Source of the DNA: JANSWY01 sp038525605
GTDB lineage: Bacteria; Bacteroidota; Bacteroidia; Cytophagales; Cyclobacteriaceae
Length of the DNA stretch: 10,848 nucleotides
Assembly: GCA_038525605.1 (NCBI GenBank)
Contig: JBCBHL010000254.1
Location: 1-10,848 of the forward strand
Direction of reading: 5' to 3'
The translations under genes and the position numbers were made by a program. Under the pieces are notes generated by a model. The model did no database searches and was not told where the DNA came from. It worked only from the letters and a program-made list of their open reading frames with translations. Within the stretch, counting starts at the first letter, position 1, and every line of letters begins with the position of its first letter. Positions 5,884 to 10,848 of this stretch are shown piece by piece.

Positions 5884-8540
5884 TAAGAAAAGCGAAAAGC
5901 CCAGTTCCACCTAAATGGGCTGAGAATATGATCAGTTTCTTCATAGAGGAGTACTTTCTGGAAGAGGTTTTAGGTGATATGGAAGAAAGATACTTCGACG
6001 ATCTCAAGACCTTTTCCAGGCGTAAAGCAGGAAGATTATATGTACTAAATGCTTTTAAGCTTTTACGTCCAGCACTTTTAAAAAGATTAAAGTATAATCA
6101 AACACTCAATACTCTCATGACAAAAAATGATATCAAAATTGCCTGGAGGCAACTGAAAAAGGGACGTCTATATTCCTCCATTAAAATTGGTGGGTTTGCT
6201 GTAGGAATTGCTGCCTGCCTTTTAATAGCTATGTTCATAAAAGATGAATTAAGTTATGATCAACACTACCATCATAAAGACCAGGTCTTACGTGTGATCA
6301 ACAAGTATACCGAAAACGGTGAAAGAGAAGAATGGACCACCTTTCCTGCCCCACTGGCTAAGATTCTTAAATCTGAATATCCGGAAATTGAGTCAGCAGG
6401 AAGGTTCTTAAGCTCTGAAGGGTTCGGTGCTGGGTCCAACCAGTTTCGCAGGTCCGAACAGGATCAAATTTACTACGAAGAAGGTTTTGTGTTTATAGAT
6501 CAGGAGCTTTTTGATATACTGGAAATTGAATTCATTAGTGGAAATAAGCTTTCAGCTTTAAAAAAACCAATGAGCATGGTCATCAGCAAGGAAAAAGCAG
6601 ATAAACATTTTCCAAATGAAGACCCCATTGGTAAAACCATTGTATTAAATAATGATGCAGAACGCACCTATGAGATCACTGGTGTTGTGCAGCTAAAGAA
6701 AGCATCTCACTTTCAATTCGATTTCTTCCTGACACTGGAAGGAATCGAATTCTGGCCGGGAGAGCAGAATTTTTGGATTGTCAATAATTATGATACTTAT
6801 ATCAAAGTGTCTCCCTCCGCGGATATCGGGTTATTGGAGAGGAAGATGCAGTCTATAGTTGATCGGTACTATAAAACAGCATGGCGTGCGATAGGTGATC
6901 TTGATGGAGAAGCGTCAGCAAGCAACTCAGGATTTGGTCTTCAACCGATTACTGACATTCATTTGTATAGCGGAAAGATTGATGATGGATTAAAGCATGG
7001 CGACATCCGCTTGATCTGGCTTTTTAGCACGATTGCCGGGTTTATTCTAATCATTGCAGCAATCAATTTTATCAACCTGTCTACTGCAAAATCAAACAAC
7101 AGAGCATCTGAAGTAGGACTGAGAAAGGCGATGGGCTCCAGTAAGCTGGATCTTATGAAACAGTTTCTCACTGAATCGGTGTTACATGGTGCAATTGCTT
7201 TTGGCCTGGTGTTGGTTTTGATAGTATTATTTCTACCTTATTTTAACGAGCTCTCGGGCAAGCAGCTCACCATTCCTATGACAGCCTGGTGGTTCATCAT
7301 TTCAGTTTTGTTCACCTGCATAGTCATAAGCCTCATCTCTGGCTTCTACCCTGCCATTTACTTATCCTCTTTTAGACCTATTGAAACATTAAAAGGAGAG
7401 ATAAATAGAAAAAGAGAATCAATAGGTTTAAGAAGTTTTCTTGTAGTATTTCAATTTACGGTTTCTGTTTCTTTGATTATTTCCACAATTGTGGTCTACA
7501 AACAAATGAACTTCATTCTACAAAAGGAGGTTGGTTTCGATAAAGAACAGGTGGTAATTATAGAAGGTAGCAATACACTTGGTAATTCGCTCAACACCTT
7601 CAAAAATGAATTGCAAGATTTAGCCGCTGTCCAAAGTGTATCAATCAGTGAGTACATTCCTGTAGATGGTTATACAAGAGAAGGAAACGGGTTTGATAAG
7701 GTAGACAACAAGGGAACTGTGCCAACAGTCTACGGACAGATATGGAAGGTAGATGAAGCTTACTTAGGGACACTTGGAATGAACATTATTAAGGGTAGAA
7801 ACTTTCAAAGCGAATTAGTGTCGGACTCCAGTGCCATCATTATAAATGAGCGTATGGCGAATCAACTGGGCTTTGATAATCCCATAGGGGAACACATTAG
7901 TAATTACGAAGGAATCAGAACCATTATTGGAGTCGTACAGGACTTTCATTTTGAATCATTGAAAGGTGGAGTCGAACCATTGTGTCTTGTACTTGGAGAG
8001 AGTCCTTCTAATATGTTAGTGAAGGTTCAGGCCAATAGTACCAGAGAGACACTAAAAGAGATAGAATTAACCTGGGCTAAAGTCTCTCCTAATCAATCAA
8101 TTCGCTATTCCTTTTTAGACGAACGATTCAAAATGATGTATGATGATGTTCAACGAACTGGGAATATATTTAGCACCTTTGCAATTCTGGCCATTTTTGT
8201 GGCGTGTATGGGATTATTTGCATTATCAGCTTTTATGATAGAACAAAGAAGTAAGGAAATCGGAATTCGACTGGTACTGGGAGCATCAATTAATAATATT
8301 TTCAGACTCCTGACAACTAATTACCTGAAGCTAGTTATAATTTCCATTCTGATAGCATCGCCGATTGCCTGGTACGTAATGAATCAGTGGCTTGCAGACT
8401 TTGAGTACCGTACTAGTATTAGCTGGGATATCTATATTGTATCAGCCTTTGCTGTGGTTTTCATTTCACTTGGAACAATCAGTTATCAGGCCATCAAAGC
8501 AGGAGCTGTCAATCCAGTCGAAAACCTGAGAGACCAATAG
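5880..8540 (+). CDS. MacB/FtsX-type ABC permease with N-terminal permease prefix domain
   Basis: This 886-residue inner-membrane permease belongs to the MacB/FtsX superfamily, whose members work with a separate ATPase to drive export or mechanotransmission. Residues 1-75 form a cytoplasmic permease-prefix region (PPKWAENMISFF, then FLEEVLGDMEERYFDDL). Eight membrane segments are visible at about 101-120, 380-400, 438-455, 470-492, 518-540, 764-785, 812-832 and 848-868. They frame two periplasmic MacB-PCD-like domains (about 121-375 and 541-760). Each half carries the FtsX signature: EVGLRKAMGSS at 411-421 and KEIGIRLVLGAS at 793-804. The protein is thus a complete two-module permease, with length normal for this fused type. 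No ATP-binding subunit is encoded in the window, so the partner must come from elsewhere. The start overlaps the padR stop by four bases and a weak terminator follows. The substrate is unknown. Confidence 0.93.
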   Translation: MIRKAKSPVPPKWAENMISFFIEEYFLEEVLGDMEERYFDDLKTFSRRKAGRLYVLNAFKLLRPALLKRLKYNQTLNTLMTKNDIKIAWRQLKKGRLYSSIKIGGFAVGIAACLLIAMFIKDELSYDQHYHHKDQVLRVINKYTENGEREEWTTFPAPLAKILKSEYPEIESAGRFLSSEGFGAGSNQFRRSEQDQIYYEEGFVFIDQELFDILEIEFISGNKLSALKKPMSMVISKEKADKHFPNEDPIGKTIVLNNDAERTYEITGVVQLKKASHFQFDFFLTLEGIEFWPGEQNFWIVNNYDTYIKVSPSADIGLLERKMQSIVDRYYKTAWRAIGDLDGEASASNSGFGLQPITDIHLYSGKIDDGLKHGDIRLIWLFSTIAGFILIIAAINFINLSTAKSNNRASEVGLRKAMGSSKLDLMKQFLTESVLHGAIAFGLVLVLIVLFLPYFNELSGKQLTIPMTAWWFIISVLFTCIVISLISGFYPAIYLSSFRPIETLKGEINRKRESIGLRSFLVVFQFTVSVSLIISTIVVYKQMNFILQKEVGFDKEQVVIIEGSNTLGNSLNTFKNELQDLAAVQSVSISEYIPVDGYTREGNGFDKVDNKGTVPTVYGQIWKVDEAYLGTLGMNIIKGRNFQSELVSDSSAIIINERMANQLGFDNPIGEHISNYEGIRTIIGVVQDFHFESLKGGVEPLCLVLGESPSNMLVKVQANSTRETLKEIELTWAKVSPNQSIRYSFLDERFKMMYDDVQRTGNIFSTFAILAIFVACMGLFALSAFMIEQRSKEIGIRLVLGASINNIFRLLTTNYLKLVIISILIASPIAWYVMNQWLADFEYRTSISWDIYIVSAFAVVFISLGTISYQAIKAGAVNPVENLRDQ

Positions 8541-8613
8541 TTCTCATTTTAAATATTCTATTAGCTTTAAAAGAATCAGTTCAAATGATTATGGTTCACA
8601 TCGAAAAATAAGG

Positions 8614-8646
8614 ACTGCCCTTTGAATGGCAGTTTCTTGTGTTTTA
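8614..8646 (+). terminator. Weak intrinsic terminator after the permease gene
   Basis: ACTGCC (8614-8619) pairs with GGCAGT (8628-8633) across an eight-base loop. An interrupted T-rich stretch (8633-8645) follows. The six-bp stem and broken T-tract make it modest, but its place 74 bases after the permease stop suits termination of the padR operon. Confidence 0.5.
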
Positions 8647-8741
8647 ACGGTATTGATAGTTAAAACTAACAACCAGTTACGGATCCCTTAATTTTTATTG
8701 GTATTTGCTTTTTATAATGAAAGCCAGCTGTCATTTCAATA

Positions 8742-9374
8742 TTATTTAGTTATCAGGAACTTAATCGTTTGATCATAACGTGAAGGATGTAGAGGTGGTT
8801 TTCAAGAAGCAAAAGATTGATTACAACAATGCTATTTTAAAGGCTACCTTTTGGTTGTAGATTATTTGTCCGTTTAGGTCGTAGATCCTTAAATGTCCTT
8901 TTTCATTTCCGTACTGCGTATTCAATTCATCACTACGGCCGTAAATCAGCAACGGATCAACTGGAATGTCATTTCCTACAGTGGTTATAACAATAGGAAT
9001 AAAGGAAAGTGAGAATCGGTAATAAATAACTCCTTCAGCTAACCTCAACTCAATTGAAATTTGATCAGTTAATAAATAAGATTCACCAGTCAATTGGTCA
9101 ATAAGATCGCATGTACATCTTCTCCAATATTCTCTAAAGTTACAATCTTTATTGTATATATACCTCCAGCGCCAACTTCAAGTCCTAGTTTAACTCCTTT
9201 CCCACGATCCTCGAACTGTGGCAGAACCAGTATAGCATAGCGCTCTTCCCCGATGAAGGAATAGAATGAAATATCTTCATTTCCCGGAAGTTTTTTGGCA
9301 TTCAGACGGTCCTGCATAAGGGTAAAGCAGACCATTTTATAAGAAAACTGTGTTGTATTTGCGACTAAATAAAC
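8742..9374 (-). pseudogene. Decayed C-terminal fragment of a T9SS-sorted surface protein
   Basis: The minus strand encodes the end of a large secreted Bacteroidota protein, readable only by crossing three single-base deletions. From 9374 the frame reads through DRLNAKKLPGNEDISFYSF and GLEVGAGGIYTIKIVTLEN to GEDVHA. It breaks near 9108-9110 and continues one frame over as DLIDQLTGESYLLTD and YYRFSLSF. This resembles the beta-rich segment that often precedes a T9SS sorting domain. The sorting domain itself follows (GHLRIYDLNGQIIYNQKVA), breaks near 8835-8838 in a run of T's, and resumes as NSIVVINLLLLENHLYILHV. It breaks again near 8777 and ends as YDQTIKFLITK with TAA at 8742-8744. Two stop codons (9375-9377, 9381-9383) cut it off upstream. 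The N-terminal part of the protein is missing. Neighbouring long genes are intact, which favours decay over general sequencing error. Confidence 0.75.
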
Positions 9375-9380
9375 CTAAAG

Positions 9381-10013
9381 TTAATGGTGTGCATTCATTG
9401 CTACCTGGACAACCACAGGCTGAGCACCACCCTGGGGATTAGGTGTGATTTTAATTTCAAGTGTGCCAGTAGCTACCTCATCGGTTTCTATACCGACACC
9501 GATAGTAGCTATGCCGTCAATATCCGTGTCTTGCGATTTTACTACTGTGAACCTCTGTTTCGTACTGCTAGTCATGGCTTTAAGCTCCAAGGTGTAGACG
9601 CAAGGGGGTGTCACTTCTACTGAAACCGTACCAGAGGCTAAGTTTATCATTATGTCTAAAGGTCCTGCAGGAGTTATAACAGGAGCATCTACAGTTATAG
9701 TTGAACTTGCTTTGCCTGTTTTGCCTTTATATTTTCCTTCAACCCAAATCGGAAAAACACCAAAATCCTGACCTCTGGGCTTGCCATCAAGGGTATTACT
9801 TGTTAGCGTCATCCAATCAGGTATGCTTTGACTAGTAATTTTAGCAGGAGTCTGGTAAGTGAAAGTGGGATAATCTGTGCAGATGGTAGCCGTGGTGGTG
9901 AAGTTTGAAGGAACAGGTATGGCGTTATTGTCTGTTCCTGACGGAGGACATCCTGTTAATACTACCAACAGTATAGTAGCTATAACCAACGCAAAAGTTC
10001 TAAGTAGTCTCAT
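9381..10013 (-). CDS. Lipoprotein with Ig-like (He_PIG-type) domain
   Basis: The product is 210 residues. The N-terminus (MRLLRTFALVIATILLVVLTGC) is a lipoprotein signal with lipobox LTGC and acylated Cys22. The mature part begins PPSGTDNN, a flexible linker. Residues about 33-109 resemble a putative Ig/cadherin-like domain of the He_PIG kind: IPDWMTLTSNTLDGKPRG matches the usual pattern of a Trp-Met/Leu-Thr-Leu strand followed by G-x-P and a Gly turn, then VFPIWVEGKY and ASSTITV. A second beta-rich segment (about 117-192) ends in TGTLEIKITPNP. There are two mature-part cysteines (45 and 138) besides Cys22. The protein is probably anchored in the outer membrane or on the surface as a binding or structural component. 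Its stop lies just upstream of, and in the same frame as, the T9SS remnant. Confidence 0.85.
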   Translation of the reverse strand: MRLLRTFALVIATILLVVLTGCPPSGTDNNAIPVPSNFTTTATICTDYPTFTYQTPAKITSQSIPDWMTLTSNTLDGKPRGQDFGVFPIWVEGKYKGKTGKASSTITVDAPVITPAGPLDIMINLASGTVSVEVTPPCVYTLELKAMTSSTKQRFTVVKSQDTDIDGIATIGVGIETDEVATGTLEIKITPNPQGGAQPVVVQVAMNAHH

Positions 10014-10141
10014 CGTCTATTAAGATACAAATTAGTTGACTGATATTCAATTATTTAAGATTTTTTTGGTGTTGAATGATTCAATGCTTTTTCTTAAGTC
10101 CTCCGTTATGGAATTCTTTCATCCTCAAATATCCCTCATTG

Positions 10142-10180
10142 TGGCATAGTGCTTCCTCGGACAAGGTTGATGCTATGCCA
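10142..10180. repeat. 8-bp inverted repeat with 23-base loop
   Basis: TGGCATAG (10142-10149) and CTATGCCA (10173-10180) are exact reverse complements. There is no T-tract, so it is not an intrinsic terminator. It may be a small structured RNA element, a binding site or chance. Confidence 0.35.
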
Positions 10181-10383
10181 GATATTATGAGAACCGGGCT
10201 GTTCATTAATGCCCGCATATACATCCTAACCTAAGATTAACATCGGAAAGCATTATAAAAACATAGCAATATTTGTCATAGCTAACTATCTATACTTACT
10301 TTTGATTACTCAAGGTGATGTTAAAGTTATAGTCTTTTATAGTTAGGATCTATTGAGCAAAATAAACCTATCTGCTTCAATAC

Positions 10384-10418
10384 TGTGATTAATTACACTT
10401 ACATTGTGATTAATTACA
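10384..10418. promoter_or_regulatory. Two identical 14-bp dyads, 21 bp apart, candidate tandem operator
   Basis: TGTGATTAATTACA occurs at 10384-10397 and 10405-10418. Each copy is nearly self-complementary (TGT and ACA arms, with one mismatched pair). The repeat interval of 21 bp is two helical turns, placing both sites on one face of the DNA. The TGTGA half-site recalls Crp/Fnr-family targets, though with a shorter spacer than classical CRP sites. The sites end 51 bases before the start of the plus-strand gene at 10470, so they probably regulate it. Confidence 0.45.
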
Positions 10419-10469
10419 TGAATTCTTTATTGACTTTTTTTGATCAATTTCAATCTTCTAAATTTTCGA

Positions 10470-10718
10470 ATGAAAACTTTTTATAAGATTATAGGCTCTC
10501 TATTTATTCTAAGCCAGTTACTTTTCGTAACATACTCCCAATTAACAGGAAATAGGTATGCCTGCTGGGCGCCACATGATATTTGGGTGCATTATGAAAT
10601 TCTCGGGTATGCTGATGGTCATTTAATATCTGATGCCGATACAAAAGCATTTTTTGGTAATAAAAAAGGAAGAAAAGATCTTCCACCAGACCACCTGTTT
10701 AATTTGGGAAAATTGTAG
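10470..10718 (+). CDS. Small exported protein, 3' end replaced by an inverted-repeat junction
   Basis: The product is 82 residues from the ATG at 10470. It has a signal peptide or membrane anchor (MKTFYKIIGSLFILSQLLFV) and a mature part with ACWAPHDIWVHYEILGYADG and DADTKAFFGNKKGRKDLPPD. The last natural residues are about HLFN (residue 78); LGKL and the stop come from sequence past an inverted-repeat junction at 10704. The minus strand of the same region carries a better continuation of this protein, so the reading here is probably a truncated or chimeric version. A TTG 10 codons upstream (10440) is in frame but would displace the signal peptide. I do not recognise the family. Two dyad repeats upstream suggest regulation. 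Confidence 0.6.
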   Translation: MKTFYKIIGSLFILSQLLFVTYSQLTGNRYACWAPHDIWVHYEILGYADGHLISDADTKAFFGNKKGRKDLPPDHLFNLGKL

Positions 10719-10848
10719 TCGTATCCCATTTCATTAAATTTACGCTGTAAATAAATATCACACTATCACAATTTGATGCATTGTTTGCCAGGCCAAAATT
10801 AACCCAATTAAACAGGTGGTCTGGTGGAAGATCTTTTCTTCCTTTTTT
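10662..10848. repeat. 43-bp perfect inverted repeat ending at the window edge
   Basis: Positions 10662-10704 are the exact reverse complement of 10806-10848, with 101 bases between the arms. The repeat lies inside coding sequence on both strands. The junction shares TTAATT between the two sides, a microhomology typical of template-switch or fold-back joins. The right arm may continue beyond the window, so the true length is unknown. Confidence 0.9.
10699..10848 (-). CDS. C-terminal part of the same small protein, opposite strand, running off the window
   Basis: On the minus strand, an open frame enters from the window end and stops with TAA at 10699-10701, giving 49 residues. It opens with KKGRKDLPPDHLFN, identical to residues 65-78 of the plus-strand gene, and continues WVNFGLANNASNCD, SVIFIYSVNLMKWD and TTTIFPN. 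Joining plus-strand residues 1-64 to this piece gives a coherent 113-residue exported protein. It is either the true 3' end of that gene, inverted by a chimera, or the end of a convergent second copy whose start lies outside the window. The two frames overlap by 20 bases at their stops. Confidence 0.55.
   Translation of the reverse strand, partial: KKGRKDLPPDHLFNWVNFGLANNASNCDSVIFIYSVNLMKWDTTTIFPN

Larger units (their letters stand above)
10014..10469. other. Divergent regulatory region between lipoprotein gene and 3' terminal gene
   Basis: This 456-base AT-rich region must carry the promoters of two divergent genes. It has no open frame that I can support. It contains an 8-bp inverted repeat with a 23-base loop (10142-10180), a 5-bp GC hairpin (CGGGC 10195-10199 with GCCCG 10211-10215), another 8-bp inverted repeat (10282-10289 with 10339-10346) and two dyad repeats near the plus-strand gene. 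No clear -33/-7 pair is seen. Confidence 0.5.

Noticed and set aside
8821..9335. Two separate small genes on the minus strand (8821-9093 and 9090-9335)
   Set aside because: They are consecutive parts of one protein domain shifted by one base. The first has only a TTG start, so one broken gene explains both.
10282..10346. Inverted repeat CTAACTAT / ATAGTTAG with a 49-base spacer as a functional element
   Set aside because: Eight-base AT-rich arms at this distance are expected by chance in such DNA. It is mentioned only within the intergenic entry.
10440..10469. A TTG-initiated start 10 codons before the ATG of the terminal gene
   Set aside because: TTG is a weak start, and the extra residues would precede a well-formed signal peptide beginning at the ATG.
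1..10848. CRISPR array, tRNA or rRNA genes
   Set aside because: No regularly spaced repeats were found beyond the two-copy motifs listed, and no cloverleaf or ribosomal RNA sequence was recognised on either strand.

Overview
The window looks like a chromosomal segment from a Bacteroidota bacterium, probably of the Cytophagales type. This rests on four things: a TonB-dependent receptor with an N-terminal carboxypeptidase-like domain, a PadR regulator overlapping a two-module FtsX permease that carries an N-terminal permease prefix, the remains of a type IX secretion (T9SS) C-terminal domain, and AT-rich intergenic DNA with weak or absent Shine-Dalgarno sequences. The genus cannot be named from the sequence alone.

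Layout. Positions 1-579 are mostly non-coding and AT-rich, with one possible 40-residue membrane peptide on the minus strand (335-457). Positions 580-1746 hold three close or overlapping minus-strand genes: a four-helix membrane protein, a small two-helix membrane protein and an exported helical protein. Upstream of them on the same strand is an intact 903-residue TonB-dependent receptor (1968-4679) with no SusD partner. On the plus strand a small gene (5020-5223) encodes a double-glycine-leader, cysteine-rich precursor peptide and is closed by a good intrinsic terminator. Next comes a padR gene that overlaps, by ATGA, an 886-residue MacB/FtsX-type permease (5557-8540).

From 8742 to 10013 everything is on the minus strand again: a decayed fragment of a T9SS-sorted surface protein, broken by three single-base frameshifts, and upstream of it an intact lipoprotein with an Ig-like domain. 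A 456-base region follows, holding two identical dyad repeats exactly 21 bp apart. It leads into a short exported protein gene (10470-10718).

That last gene runs into a 43-bp perfect inverted repeat whose second arm ends exactly at the end of the window. The minus strand of the region between the arms encodes what looks like the true C-terminus of the same protein. The window end is therefore either a fold-back assembly chimera or a real tail-to-tail duplication or inversion.

The only clear functional coupling is padR with the permease (regulator and target). The receptor and the three genes below it may form one minus-strand transcription unit. The precursor peptide has no recognisable maturation enzyme or exporter in the window.
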